A stretch of DNA of 64,000 bases, taken from positions 62,001-126,000 of the forward strand of contig JAVBOA010000036.1 of the NCBI GenBank assembly GCA_031551135.1, written 5' to 3'. Of the stretch, positions 33,870 through 43,360 are shown piece after piece. The translations under genes and the position numbers were made by a program. Within the stretch, counting starts at the first letter, position 1. The number at the start of each line of letters is the position of its first letter. Under the pieces are notes generated by a model. It searched no databases. It was given only the letters and a program-made list of their open reading frames with translations, and was not told where the DNA came from. Origin of the DNA: JAITVM01 sp031551135 (GTDB lineage Bacteria > Bacillota > Clostridia > Lachnospirales > JAITVM01).

Positions 33870-34793
33870 ATGATTAAAACTCTGACACTAAATCCTGCAA
33901 TTGACAAAACAATTTTTTTTGATGCTTTTAATATGGGAGATATTAATATAATCGGCGATATGCGGCTGGATGCGGGCGGCAAAGGGATTAATGTTTCGAA
34001 AGTCCTGAAAATCTTCGGCAAAGAAAATATCGCATGCGGAATCTTGGGCAAGGAAAACGGCACTTTCTTTAAAAAATATTTGGATAGTTTAGATATTGTT
34101 TATGATTTTATTGAGGTAGAGGGAAGTAATCGCACTAATATTAAGATTATAGATGAAAAAACCGGAACAACAACGGATATTAACGAAAGAGGCTTAAATC
34201 TTATAGAAACGGATTTTGAGAATTTGAAGGAAAAATTATTTTGCGAAAACGCTGATGTTATGGTTTTTTCGGGAGGATTGCCGCAAGGCTTTTCCGATAA
34301 TACTTATCAGAAATTAATAGTGATTGCAAAATCGAAAAATATACGCACTGTACTTGATGCCGATAATCAAGGATTTATAAACGGAATTAAGGCCCTGCCG
34401 GATATTATTAAACCCAATATTGCAGAGTTCAAGCGGTATTTTAGGGCAGAAATAAATACCGAAGATGAAATCAAATTTTATGCAGAAAAACTTATTGATA
34501 CGGGAATTAAATTAGTTGCAGTTTCTTTAGGGGAAAGAGGTGCGGTTTTTGTGCAGAAAGATTGCGCATTAGTTGTTGACCCAATCAAGGTAAAAGTAAA
34601 CAGTACTGTCGGAGCCGGCGACACGATGGTTGCTGTACTCACAATGGCTTTGGAGGAAAATTGGGATTTGGAGCGCACGGCAAAACTTGCGGTTGCGGCA
34701 AGTGCTGCGGCAGTTTCTTTGCCCGGAACGCAAGCTCCGGACATTGATTTGATTAAAAAATTGGAGAAAGATATTAAATTCAGATATCTCTGA
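33870..34793 (+). CDS. PfkB kinase, 1-phosphofructokinase/tagatose-6-phosphate kinase type
   Basis: A 307-residue PfkB/ribokinase-family hexose kinase of the FruK/LacC subgroup. It starts MIKTLTLNPAIDKTIFFDAF, has MRLDAGGKGINVSKVLKIFG (the substrate G-G-K-G-x-N-V motif) and the C-terminal catalytic VNSTVGAGDTMVAVLTMAL with the base Asp in G-A-G-D. Members phosphorylate fructose-1-phosphate or tagatose-6-phosphate to bisphosphates. It fits the fructose-type PTS upstream, from which repeats and a terminator now separate it, and could also use tagatose-6-P from the GatD-like enzyme. The ribosome binding site before the ATG is weak. Confidence 0.88.
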   Translation: MIKTLTLNPAIDKTIFFDAFNMGDINIIGDMRLDAGGKGINVSKVLKIFGKENIACGILGKENGTFFKKYLDSLDIVYDFIEVEGSNRTNIKIIDEKTGTTTDINERGLNLIETDFENLKEKLFCENADVMVFSGGLPQGFSDNTYQKLIVIAKSKNIRTVLDADNQGFINGIKALPDIIKPNIAEFKRYFRAEINTEDEIKFYAEKLIDTGIKLVAVSLGERGAVFVQKDCALVVDPIKVKVNSTVGAGDTMVAVLTMALEENWDLERTAKLAVAASAAAVSLPGTQAPDIDLIKKLEKDIKFRYL

Positions 34794-34870
34794 ATCGCTT
34801 GAATGAGCAAATTTCTTTCTTGTCTTCGGCTGTTTCATGTAAATTTAAATTATGATATAATGGAATAGTA

Positions 34871-34984
34871 ATACTATTTTCATTTAGATAAGTAGAAAAA
34901 AATTTTTCACAGCGGAGCGTTTCGCGCAATGCTTCAAGCGCGAAATGAAATATTTTTTTCTATCCTTAATATTGAAAATAGTAT
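34871..34984. repeat. Palindromic repeat family 1, copy 3 (inverted)
   Basis: 114 bp in the opposite orientation to copies 1, 2 and 4: ATACTATTTTCATTTAGATA, then TTTTTCACAGCGGAGCGTTT, then GAAATGAAATATTTTTTTCT and TGAAAATAGTAT. The stretch from 34794 to 35019 contains nothing else of note. Confidence 0.88.
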
Positions 34985-35019
34985 AAACATAACTTTTTTT
35001 CTATTGAGGGGGTAACAAA

Positions 35020-36999
35020 ATGAAAAAATTCTTTTCATGTATTTTGGCAACTGTTTTTATATTTCAAGCTGTACCGGTATTTGCTGAGGAACAGCCAAGT
35101 TATATTCCGCTACGTAACGCGGTGGAAACAAGCGGCGGAACCGTAAAATGGGATTCTGCTAAAAACGAAATCGAAATTGGTTTTAAAGGGGATATTTACA
35201 AATACAGCACAAAAACCGCTGATGAATATTATAAAAATTCCGAAAAACTCGAATTATCCGCACCTCTCACATTAAATAACGGAACAACATTTATTAATTA
35301 TTCGGATATCGCATATGTATATGAAACAGAAAATGACCCATACAAAGAAACCAAAAAGAAAGCAGTTCTCAACGCTTATAATTTTATTTTGAACAATAAT
35401 TTGCCGGGCATAACAATTTCGTTTGTTGATGCGGAAAACAATTATAAATGGATACAAGGCTTTGGCCATGCCGATATTGAAAATAAAAAACCGGTAACGG
35501 AAAAAACAGTTTTTGGCATTGCTTCTATTTCAAAGCTTTTCACAACTACATCTGTTATGCAGATGGTAGAACAGGGCAAAATGAAATTGGACGGAAAAAT
35601 TATCGATTATATCCCTGAATTTTCAGTTAAGACGCATCCGGTTTATGGCGGTGATTCCAATAAAATCACGGTCGAAATGATTTTAACGCATTTTTCGGGG
35701 TTGTCTGAAGATATTTTTGACGGCTTTTATACTACCAAGGCACAGGATAAAAATTATTTGAATAATTTAGTCAGCAATTTGAAAAATGAATATCTTGTTA
35801 ATAATCAAATGCAGCGCTGGAATTATTCAAATGCCGGAATATCGCTGATTGGTGTTATTATATCGCGTCTGAACGGCGAAACAAAAGATGTATATAAAGG
35901 ATTCGTTGATTATACGGATAAAAATCTCTTTGAAAGAATGGGCATGAAAATGTCGTCATTCGAATTGAAAGAAGCAAACCGCCAATATCTTGCGAAATCT
36001 TATGCCGACAGTAAATCCGGGGCAAAAGAAGAACTTTTTCTTAATTCTCTGCCATGCGGTTCGATGTATTCGAATGGCGAAGATATGTCGAGATTTATGA
36101 ATTTTATTTTAAACGACGGAACCTTTGAAGGTAAAACGCTTGTTTCCGCCGATTCGGTTAAAAAAATGCTGACACCTGTTACTTGGGAAATGCCACTTAA
36201 TCCTGAATTGGAAATCGGAATGGTTTGGATGAGCGGAAATTATAACGGCGTTGATATGGTGGGTCACGGCGGCGATATCGAATATTTCCATTCGGATTTG
36301 CAGCTATCGAAAGATGAAAAATTGGGCGTGTTTGTATCTTCAAACTCCTCAAATTCTGTAGGGCTTTCGGGATATATTTCCGCCGAACTTCTTGCGAATG
36401 CGTATTCCGAAAAAACCGGATTTGTGCTTAAACCTTTCGTGCCTGCACAAACAAATGATGTAACTCTTACAAAAGCTGATTCTGAAAAATATGCCGGCAA
36501 CTATAGCGCTTACGGCAATGTGAGCGCAGGAGACGACGGAAGCTTGAAATTAGACCAATATGGAGTTGTTTACAAACCGCAGGATGATGGAACTTATTTT
36601 GAGTCGCAAGGTCAGTCGAGAATTAGATTTGAAGAAATAAACGGCAAAATGTATATGCTTGCGATTGTGGGCAGCAAAGAAATCATAGCCGCCGAAAAAG
36701 TAGTGCAAACAAAAGCGGATTCGAGCTTTGATTCTTGGATCGGCGAATATTCTCCGACAACGGCGTATAAAAATAGTTATGTTTTCCCGGATTTTAAATT
36801 GCATAAAGATGCCGCAGGCTATGCTATGTTTTCTTCAATGGATCCAAAAACTCCATCCAGTGTTTCTGTAGAAAAAATTAGTGACAACGAATATTATATC
36901 CCCGGTACAGGACGTACGCTCGGCGGCGTTATCCGCAAATATATAAAAGACGGAAAAACTCATTTACACTATGCCGGTCTTGATTATGTAAAAAAATAA
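35020..36999 (+). CDS. Secreted beta-lactamase-fold serine hydrolase with stalk domain
   Basis: A 659-residue exported protein. Signal peptide is about residues 1-22 (ending VPVFAEE). Residues about 27-105 are a copper-amine-oxidase-N-type stalk domain (YIPLRNAVETSGGTVKWDSA). From about 115 comes a class C beta-lactamase/esterase domain: FGIASISKLFTTTSVMQM has the S-x-x-K nucleophile motif, WNYSNAGISLIG the Y-x-N, and MVGHGGDIEYF the H-x-G. The last 170 residues are a beta-rich tail of the kind found in DUF3471-type proteins. Such enzymes are usually esterases or D-peptidases acting on the cell wall rather than true beta-lactamases. GAGGGGGTAACAAA lies before the ATG. Confidence 0.85.
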   Translation: MKKFFSCILATVFIFQAVPVFAEEQPSYIPLRNAVETSGGTVKWDSAKNEIEIGFKGDIYKYSTKTADEYYKNSEKLELSAPLTLNNGTTFINYSDIAYVYETENDPYKETKKKAVLNAYNFILNNNLPGITISFVDAENNYKWIQGFGHADIENKKPVTEKTVFGIASISKLFTTTSVMQMVEQGKMKLDGKIIDYIPEFSVKTHPVYGGDSNKITVEMILTHFSGLSEDIFDGFYTTKAQDKNYLNNLVSNLKNEYLVNNQMQRWNYSNAGISLIGVIISRLNGETKDVYKGFVDYTDKNLFERMGMKMSSFELKEANRQYLAKSYADSKSGAKEELFLNSLPCGSMYSNGEDMSRFMNFILNDGTFEGKTLVSADSVKKMLTPVTWEMPLNPELEIGMVWMSGNYNGVDMVGHGGDIEYFHSDLQLSKDEKLGVFVSSNSSNSVGLSGYISAELLANAYSEKTGFVLKPFVPAQTNDVTLTKADSEKYAGNYSAYGNVSAGDDGSLKLDQYGVVYKPQDDGTYFESQGQSRIRFEEINGKMYMLAIVGSKEIIAAEKVVQTKADSSFDSWIGEYSPTTAYKNSYVFPDFKLHKDAAGYAMFSSMDPKTPSSVSVEKISDNEYYIPGTGRTLGGVIRKYIKDGKTHLHYAGLDYVKK

Positions 37000-37023
37000 A
37001 ATAAAGTTCAAATAAAATAGTAT

Positions 37024-37063
37024 AAAAAAAGAGTTCTGCGAAAATATCGCGAACTCTTTTTTT
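37024..37063. terminator. Terminator between convergent genes
   Basis: AAAAAAAGAGTTC and GAACTCTTTTTTT (stem 37031-37036 with 37051-37056) serve both the hydrolase gene and the minus-strand glycosyltransferase gene. Confidence 0.85.
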
Positions 37064-37091
37064 ACCGAACGAAAACAATGTTCGCCAATAT

Positions 37092-38312
37092 TTAAGATTT
37101 TTTAATTTTACTGAGTAAATTTTTTGTAACAGCTATCGGTAATAAAACTCTGATTGGTTTTTGTAGGTTTATTACTTCCTGATAAAGATATTCCATATTT
37201 TTCGCAAATTGCTCTGATGATAAATTTTGGATTCCGCGGTATGCGTTTTCCGCAATCTCTTTTGTCTTTTCCATATTATTCAGCGCTTCAAAGGCAATAT
37301 CCGGAAAATCATTCGGAGTATCAAAAAAGTACCCTGTTTCGCCGTGTTTAACTATTCCTTTTACGCTGTCATCGCGTTTTACAACAACGGGAATTTTTCC
37401 TGCCATAGCTTCAATATAGGTCAATCCTTGAGTTTCGGATTCGGAAGCGGAGACGAAAATATCGCCTATTTGATAATAATTATTTATAATTTCCCATGGT
37501 TTGCTTCCTGCAAAAATCACAGATTTTTCTATATTTAATTTTTTTACGTTTTCTTCGATTTCGCCGAGCATCGGTCCGTCGCCGACAATTACGAATTTTG
37601 CGTTCGGGATTCGGCTTAAAAGCTCGGGCATTTTTGCAACAAGCAAATGAACGCCTTTTTCCAAAGAAACTCTGCCAAGTGATAATATTACAGGGTCGTT
37701 TTCACCGATACCCAATTCAGCTTTGATTTTCTTTACTTCTTCCGGGTCGCAGTTCTTTTTTTCGAATTTCGAAAAGTCAAGTCCGGTAGGAATCACTTTA
37801 ACCGGCTTTTTCACGCCGTATTGTAAAAGCGAATGGCAGGATTTTTCGGCCGGTGTTATAACCATATCGGCTCGGTTGCAAAAGAAACGGCTAAAACCCT
37901 GAGTCATTTTCGGGGTAACCAAATGCCCGTTTGCAACATAATGCACATAATCTTCATACATTGTGTGATATGTATGTACAATCGGTATTTTATAATATTC
38001 TGCAACAGCTTTTCCAAAAAAACCAAGCGGAAATTCAGTCTGAGTGTGGACTATATCTAAATTAAATCTTTTTATTTTTAAAATGAGTTTCGGCGGATAC
38101 ATAAAAGTCACACGTCTGGACGGAAAAAATACAAACGGCATGCTGGGCAGCCTAAAAACACGCGGCAAAACCACTTTACAATCGGGGTCTGTAGTAGTAA
38201 AAATATAAACTTTGTGTCCTAGTTTGTTAAGTTCCTTTTCGAGTGTACGAACAGATGTAGCAACTCCGTTTATTTGAGGGTAATAAGTATCAGTAAAAAT
38301 TCCGATATTCAT
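37092..38312 (-). CDS. GT4 glycosyltransferase (diacylglycerol-glucosyltransferase-like)
   Basis: A 406-residue GT-B glycosyltransferase of family 4. The N-terminus MNIGIFTDTYYPQINGVATS followed by VRTLEKELNKLGH is that of lipid and phosphatidylinositol glycosyltransferases; the middle has DIVHTQTEFPLGFFGKAVAE and VHTYHTMYEDYVHYV; the C-terminal nucleotide-sugar site has LSLGRVSLEKGVHLL and the E-x7-E motif in SASESETQGLTYIEAMAG. Close relatives transfer glucose to 1,2-diacylglycerol, making membrane glycolipid. GGAGGTTGATTC precedes the ATG. It begins 3 nt after the small membrane-anchored protein, so the two are cotranscribed. Confidence 0.88.
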   Translation of the reverse strand: MNIGIFTDTYYPQINGVATSVRTLEKELNKLGHKVYIFTTTDPDCKVVLPRVFRLPSMPFVFFPSRRVTFMYPPKLILKIKRFNLDIVHTQTEFPLGFFGKAVAEYYKIPIVHTYHTMYEDYVHYVANGHLVTPKMTQGFSRFFCNRADMVITPAEKSCHSLLQYGVKKPVKVIPTGLDFSKFEKKNCDPEEVKKIKAELGIGENDPVILSLGRVSLEKGVHLLVAKMPELLSRIPNAKFVIVGDGPMLGEIEENVKKLNIEKSVIFAGSKPWEIINNYYQIGDIFVSASESETQGLTYIEAMAGKIPVVVKRDDSVKGIVKHGETGYFFDTPNDFPDIAFEALNNMEKTKEIAENAYRGIQNLSSEQFAKNMEYLYQEVINLQKPIRVLLPIAVTKNLLSKIKKS

Positions 38313-38315
38313 GAA

Positions 38316-38957
38316 TCAACCTCCGAATCTATAGCTAATATAATTGATAATCCTGTTTTTTAGTGTAGAATTTTCAAAAAATTTGTCATTCAAAATATCA
38401 TTGCGTAATTTATTCAGCTCGTAAGCTTGATTTTGTTTTATATAAATATCAATCAATAAAGTATAAGTCATTAAATAATCCGAGCCAAAAATAACAGCCT
38501 CCTGCAATACTTTTTCGGCATCCGAAATTTTTTCGGCTTTTATAAGCTCTTCGGCCCATTTGTTAAGTGCCGAAATATACATATTGTAATGTTCTTCGTA
38601 GTTTATAATTTTTTGCAGATTGTTTACTCCGTATATTTTTTTCAATTCAAGATTGCTCATTTGTTTGTCGAAATGAATCATCTTTAGCTGAGATTTTTTT
38701 ATAACAGTGTTTTGGCAGGCAGAAAGCTCAGTTTCGCATTCATAATCAAGAATAGGTAATTTATTAATATTTGGAACAACAAAATATTTTTTGTCAATTT
38801 CCTGTTTTCTAATCAAATTCGCTTCTTCTTCGACTTTTATGTAATCATCCATTTTGCCGTGGTAATTTTTTGTACTATATCTCATTCTTACTCTAAAAGC
38901 TATAATCAAACCGATTGTTATTATTAATAAAGGTGGCAATACAATATTCGTAAACAT
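38316..38957 (-). CDS. Membrane-anchored protein of unknown function
   Basis: A 213-residue protein with a single N-terminal membrane helix (IVLPPLLIITIGLIIAF, about residues 5-21) and a basic stop-transfer (RVRMRYSTKNYHGK), predicting a cytoplasmic soluble part. The latter half has helical, TPR-like sequence (INYEEHYNMYISALNKWAEE, DAEKVLQEAVIFGSDYLMTY, LIDIYIKQNQAYELNKLRND). No family recognised. Its position 3 nt upstream of the glycosyltransferase suggests a partner or scaffold for that enzyme. AAGGGGATTG stands before the ATG. Confidence 0.7.
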   Translation of the reverse strand: MFTNIVLPPLLIITIGLIIAFRVRMRYSTKNYHGKMDDYIKVEEEANLIRKQEIDKKYFVVPNINKLPILDYECETELSACQNTVIKKSQLKMIHFDKQMSNLELKKIYGVNNLQKIINYEEHYNMYISALNKWAEELIKAEKISDAEKVLQEAVIFGSDYLMTYTLLIDIYIKQNQAYELNKLRNDILNDKFFENSTLKNRIINYISYRFGG

Positions 38958-39252
38958 AATTAATACAATCCCCTTCTTTGATATATCTTTAAAATAATTA
39001 TTATATTAACGAACAAAAATTACAAATGGATTATATTTAACTTGCTAAATACGAATACATTGCGACAGAAAAAAATATTTGAAAAAAATATAATTAGTTT
39101 GTACAATCTAAACATATGGCATTTTAATAAACTGCTGAAAAATAAAAGTCTTTTTATAAAAAAAATAAAAACTCGCGTCAAATTAATTATATGTCCAAAA
39201 TTTAAATTTTATTATACTATAATTTTCAATAAATGTAAAAACATAAATTGTG

Positions 39253-39285
39253 TGATTTTTTTATTTTTCAAAATGGAAATAGTAT
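39253..39285. repeat. Half copy of repeat family 1
   Basis: TTTTTCAAAATGGAAATAGTAT is the right end of the family 1 element, here followed by AATA so that TATAAT is formed at 39284. The 38958-39381 gap is otherwise A+T-rich. An 81-codon frame at 39042-39287 has no ribosome binding site and runs into the repeat, so I do not call it. Confidence 0.55.
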
Positions 39286-39381
39286 AATACCAAAAATTTC
39301 TTGTCCGGAGTCTACTCAAAATTTATTCTATATGATATATTTTATATATAGAAAAAATTATAGATTTCGTAACAGGTGGAT

Positions 39382-41217
39382 ATGATTAATTTAAATGAAA
39401 ACCAAGTTATTGCAACGCAGCATTTTACCGGACCGATTATGGTTTTGGCGGGGCCAGGCAGCGGCAAAACAACCGTAATTACATATAGGGTAAAAAATCT
39501 AGTCGAAAATTACAAAATAAATCCAAATAAAATTCTTGTAATATCTTTTACAAAAGCCTCCAGTGTTGAGATGCAAAATAGATTTTTATCGCTTTGCAGC
39601 GCCAACGGAATATCTTTTTCTACATTTCACGCAGTTTTTTTTAAAATAATCAGAGCGTATTACGGCTACACAACCGAAAATATTTTGCGTGAAGAAGAAA
39701 AACGGGAGATTATTAAGAAAATTATTGCGTACAAACATATTGAGGTAAATGATGTCGAAGAATTAGTATCTAATATTATACTTGAATTTTCGATTATCGC
39801 AAGCGATTTATTGGATATCGAGTATTATAATCCGATGAATATGGCAAAAGATGAATTTACCGAAATTTTTGAATTATATCAAAAATACAAAATTAAATAC
39901 AATAAAATTGATTTTGACGATATGCTTGTAAAATGTTTTGTGCTTTTGAAAAAAAATCCCGAAGTTTTGGAATACTGGCAGAATAGATTTTCGTTTATAT
40001 TGATAGACGAATTTCAAGACATTAATAAAGTGCAATATGAAAATATTAAGCTTCTTGCCGAAAAGCATAAAAATATTTTTATTGTGGGGGATGATGACCA
40101 AAGTATTTATAAATTTCGCGGTGCGCGGCCGGAATTTCTGATTTCGTTTCCGAACGACTTTCCCGATTTAAAAAAAATAATCCTTAACGTGAATTATCGT
40201 TCGACGGAGCAGATTATAAAAATTTGTAATTGGCTTATCATTCAGAATAAATACAGATATGATAAAAAAATTATAGGCACAGATAAAATTGGAAAAATGC
40301 CCTCTATTTTGTATTCAGAGGATATTAATTCAGAAGCTCTTAATATTGCCAATAAAATTTTTTCTATCGGCACAAAAATTTCATATAATGAAATGGCCGT
40401 TGTTTATCGAAATAATATTCAAGGAAGATCTTTTATAGATGTTTTTCTGCATTTAAATATACCTTTTCAAATAAAGGATAAAGCGGCGAGTATTTATGAA
40501 CATTGGATTTTTAAAGATATTGCGGCGTATTTCAGGCTTGCTATGGACAATTCGGACACCGAATCTTTGGAAAGAATTATAAATAAGCCGTCCAGATATA
40601 TTTCCAAAATGATTATTTCTGCGGCAAAGAAAAATGGCGGTATGCTTTTGGATAGTTTAAGCAAATCCAAAATAGCCAAGGTTTATCAAAAAAATAAAAT
40701 CGGCGAATTGATTTTTTATTTAAAAGCAATCAAAAAACGTAATCCTTATGATGCTCTTAAATATATTCGGGAGGCCGTGAACTACGATAAATATCTGGTC
40801 GATTATTCTGATTTCCGAAAAATGGGCTCGAAAGGTCTTTTTGAAATAATTGAGGAAATTCAGGAATCATGCAAAGGCTTTAATGATATTGAAGAATATT
40901 TAGAAAATACAGCCAGAGTTTTAGAGGAAACAAAAAATATTTCGTTTAAAGATAATCCTATGGGAGTAACATTAAGCACAATGCACAGCGTAAAAGGGCT
41001 TGAATATAATACGGTTTTTATTGCGTCCTGCGTAGAGGATGTTATACCATATGAAAAAGCAAAAACCGAAAGCGAGATAGAGGAAGAACGCAGACTTTTT
41101 TATGTTGGTCTGACAAGGGCGAAACAAGATTTATATATATCCGTCGTTAATACAAGACACGAAAAAAAGGTCAAACATTCAGTGTTTTTAGACGGGTTAA
41201 TACAAAATCGTAAATAA
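39382..41217 (+). CDS. UvrD/PcrA-like superfamily 1 DNA helicase
   Basis: A 611-residue SF1 helicase. Motif I is VLAGPGSGKTTVITYRV, Ia FTKASSVEMQNR, II LIDEFQDINKVQYE, III VGDDDQSIYKFRGARPEF, IV LNVNYRSTEQI, V GVTLSTMHSVKGLEYNTVFI and VI EEERRLFYVGLTRAKQDLYI. All ATPase and helicase motifs are present. It is about 100 residues shorter than PcrA and stops soon after motif VI, so it is one of the short UvrD-like paralogues and not the main repair helicase. Start is uncertain: ATG at 39382 is only 2 nt after AGGTGG. Confidence 0.92.
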   Translation: MINLNENQVIATQHFTGPIMVLAGPGSGKTTVITYRVKNLVENYKINPNKILVISFTKASSVEMQNRFLSLCSANGISFSTFHAVFFKIIRAYYGYTTENILREEEKREIIKKIIAYKHIEVNDVEELVSNIILEFSIIASDLLDIEYYNPMNMAKDEFTEIFELYQKYKIKYNKIDFDDMLVKCFVLLKKNPEVLEYWQNRFSFILIDEFQDINKVQYENIKLLAEKHKNIFIVGDDDQSIYKFRGARPEFLISFPNDFPDLKKIILNVNYRSTEQIIKICNWLIIQNKYRYDKKIIGTDKIGKMPSILYSEDINSEALNIANKIFSIGTKISYNEMAVVYRNNIQGRSFIDVFLHLNIPFQIKDKAASIYEHWIFKDIAAYFRLAMDNSDTESLERIINKPSRYISKMIISAAKKNGGMLLDSLSKSKIAKVYQKNKIGELIFYLKAIKKRNPYDALKYIREAVNYDKYLVDYSDFRKMGSKGLFEIIEEIQESCKGFNDIEEYLENTARVLEETKNISFKDNPMGVTLSTMHSVKGLEYNTVFIASCVEDVIPYEKAKTESEIEEERRLFYVGLTRAKQDLYISVVNTRHEKKVKHSVFLDGLIQNRK

Positions 41218-41254
41218 TTTTTCCAAACTTAAATAAAAATTAGGAGTGAATAGA

Positions 41255-41362
41255 ATGAAAAATAAAAAAGCAAACAGAAAGAGAATATTAACCGGTGTTT
41301 TGGCACTTTTGATGGCTCTGCTGATGGTTCTGCCATTTATTGCACAATTGTTTTTTAGATAA
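41255..41362 (+). CDS. Small single-span membrane protein (35 residues)
   Basis: A short gene with a clear AGGAGTGAATAGA binding site before ATG. The product is a basic N-terminus (MKNKKANRKR), one hydrophobic helix (ILTGVLALLMALLMVLPFIA) and QLFFR, then TAA; a Rho-independent terminator begins 8 nt later. This layout (gene, 37 nt after the helicase, then terminator) supports a real coding gene. It recalls the tiny Firmicute membrane peptides such as Prli42, but similarity to a named family is not demonstrated. Confidence 0.65.
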   Translation: MKNKKANRKRILTGVLALLMALLMVLPFIAQLFFR

Positions 41363-41369
41363 AACTTTG

Positions 41370-41392
41370 CACGGTCTTAACCGTGTTTTTTT
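41370..41392 (+). terminator. Terminator after the small membrane gene
   Basis: CACGGT, loop CTTAA, ACCGTG and a run of eight T. The rest of the gap up to 41521 ends in GGGAAATAGTATAA (41501-41514), another family 1 repeat end just before the next gene. Confidence 0.85.
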
Positions 41393-41521
41393 ATTTCATC
41401 TTCAATAATGTCTCAAAAATTATTCGATTAACACCGATTAATTATATATAACGTTTTGATTTTTTATCAATGTTATATTTTGTTTTATTCTTTATAAGGG
41501 AAATAGTATAAAGGTGAAAAA

Positions 41522-43330
41522 ATGGATGATAATTTAGATGATCTTTTAAAACAATCATATCAGGAAAGTGAAACCGCCGGCGAGGGGGATTTGATAAACT
41601 CTTCGTTTGATAAAGAAAATGAGGAATTTGAAAAAATAGTTCTGAATATGGAAGAGGAAGTTACACCTGAAATTGATTTTGACGAGGCTTCTGCTGACAA
41701 AAATTCAGATGAAATAATTTTGAAAGATGAAACGCAAAAAGTCTCTTTTTTTAAGAAGAATATCTATTATATTGTTGCCGGTATTTTAACATTGATGATA
41801 ATCGGAGTCGGAGCCGGTATAATTGTTGTGAAAAATAAAATCGGTGAAAAAGTCAAAGAAAATGCAATCGAGATTTCGTTGCCGGCTAACGTTTTAAATA
41901 ATGCAAATTTCATTTTTATTAATAAAGCTTTTAGGATATCGGATCAGATTATAGAGATTAAAAAAATCTTAATGGATGACAGATATACGATAATTTATTT
42001 TAACAACGAAATTGATTTATCACGCTATCGTGTTGGGATTTTGGATCAAGATAATAATATTTACTTACCCGATATTTCTTTTGTGGATAATGAAAGGGTA
42101 AAATCACTGCATTTTGCGGCTTTCGGGAAGGATATTAAAAGCTTTGATTTATTTGCGAAAGATATCGAAAGCGGAGAAGAAATACATATTCCATTTAAAC
42201 TGAAAAAAAAATCAGTTTTGGCGCAATCCGTAGTTTTTGATGAGCCTCAGAATATTTTTTTGTCGGATACTGAAAATATTGGAATTTTGGATAAAGTAAA
42301 TTTTTCTTCGGCAGGAACTTCATTATATTTTGATTCTACTTATAAAAATAAGGATAATTCGATTTTTTTGGATACTGAAAATGGGTCGATAGAAATTAAA
42401 GAAAATGCGTTAAGACTTGTCGAACAAAGAGAAAAACCGCTCCAATTTGCTTTTGAAGATAATAAGCTTATGCTTTACAGAATGGATTTTGAGCCGCTTC
42501 GCAGTCTCGATTCCAAAGTTTATATTAAATTCAATAATATTTTTAAGCAATACGGTATTCATAAGGAAATTGACCCAAGCAATCTTTTTTCGAATAGGAA
42601 AGAAAGTGAATTGCGTTTTTCATTAGAGGATTTCACTGTTGTGCTGGAAGCCATGGGCTTGGGGAAAAATAACGCGATTTTGGTCATGCATGCAGAAAAT
42701 AATTATTCGTTCGGAAATTCGGTTAATGCCAATGATGAATATTCAAATCGAAAAGAAGTTCGGGCAGATATTGATTTAATATTTGAAAATGCAGACGGCT
42801 CTGTAATTGAAACTAAAGGAGAAGTTCTTTCTGCTGAATATGGAACAGATATCGTTTTTGATTTATCAAAAATTGAAAATACTTTTGGAAATTCGAATCT
42901 GAAATTAAGAATAAATAGTTTTTCGATTAGAAAAGAATCTCAAGAAATCGAAATTAATTTAAAAGATTATAAAAAACATAATGTAGACTCGGCAAATGAG
43001 GAAATTATTAAGAATGCTCTTATCGAGCGCTTGAAATATAAATCGAATTTAATTTCATCAAGCGAAATTAATAATTTTAACAAAGAACTTTTGGAAAGAA
43101 ATATTTCCGGTGATTATAAACCTGTTGCCGGTGCGGAAAATATGCTTTTTGGCGCTGATGTTTTGATTTCCAAAAAATTAGGAGATAAATATTTTGTTGT
43201 TGCTGCGGATAATTGGCACGGGTCTGTAAACGGTAAATATGAAGAATTTTCGGCCATTCATAAAATCGTTGCTGAGATAAAAAACGACGGTATCTTGGAA
43301 ATCATAAAAGATGATTTTAGCGGTTTGTAA
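41522..43330 (+). CDS. Large membrane-anchored protein of unknown function
   Basis: A 602-residue protein. The first 75 residues are acidic and disordered-looking, then one membrane helix (IYYIVAGILTLMIIGVGAGI IVV, about residues 79-101) and a long extracytoplasmic beta-rich region. The last part contains FGADVLISKKLGDKYFVVAA followed by DNWHGSVNGKYEEFSAIHKI. Topology predicts an outside C-terminal domain. I recognise no family. AAAGGTGAAAAA precedes the ATG. It converges on the DUF4097-type gene, which is also single-span and beta-rich. Confidence 0.75.
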   Translation: MDDNLDDLLKQSYQESETAGEGDLINSSFDKENEEFEKIVLNMEEEVTPEIDFDEASADKNSDEIILKDETQKVSFFKKNIYYIVAGILTLMIIGVGAGIIVVKNKIGEKVKENAIEISLPANVLNNANFIFINKAFRISDQIIEIKKILMDDRYTIIYFNNEIDLSRYRVGILDQDNNIYLPDISFVDNERVKSLHFAAFGKDIKSFDLFAKDIESGEEIHIPFKLKKKSVLAQSVVFDEPQNIFLSDTENIGILDKVNFSSAGTSLYFDSTYKNKDNSIFLDTENGSIEIKENALRLVEQREKPLQFAFEDNKLMLYRMDFEPLRSLDSKVYIKFNNIFKQYGIHKEIDPSNLFSNRKESELRFSLEDFTVVLEAMGLGKNNAILVMHAENNYSFGNSVNANDEYSNRKEVRADIDLIFENADGSVIETKGEVLSAEYGTDIVFDLSKIENTFGNSNLKLRINSFSIRKESQEIEINLKDYKKHNVDSANEEIIKNALIERLKYKSNLISSSEINNFNKELLERNISGDYKPVAGAENMLFGADVLISKKLGDKYFVVAADNWHGSVNGKYEEFSAIHKIVAEIKNDGILEIIKDDFSGL

Positions 43331-43360
43331 AAACTTTGATACAATAAAATTTTACCGGCA

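Noticed and set aside
35020..36999. Antibiotic-resistance beta-lactamase
   Set aside because: The S-x-x-K, Y-x-N and H-x-G motifs are shared with esterases and D-peptidases; the stalk domain and C-terminal beta tail argue for a cell-wall hydrolase and give no evidence of resistance.
39042..39287. 81-codon plus-strand frame between the unknown membrane gene and the helicase
   Set aside because: No binding site, Lys/Asn/Phe/Ile-only composition expected of AT-rich DNA, and it ends inside a repeat fragment.
39382..41217. Main repair helicase PcrA/UvrD
   Set aside because: It lacks about 100 C-terminal residues found in PcrA and has no ligA or pcrB neighbour.
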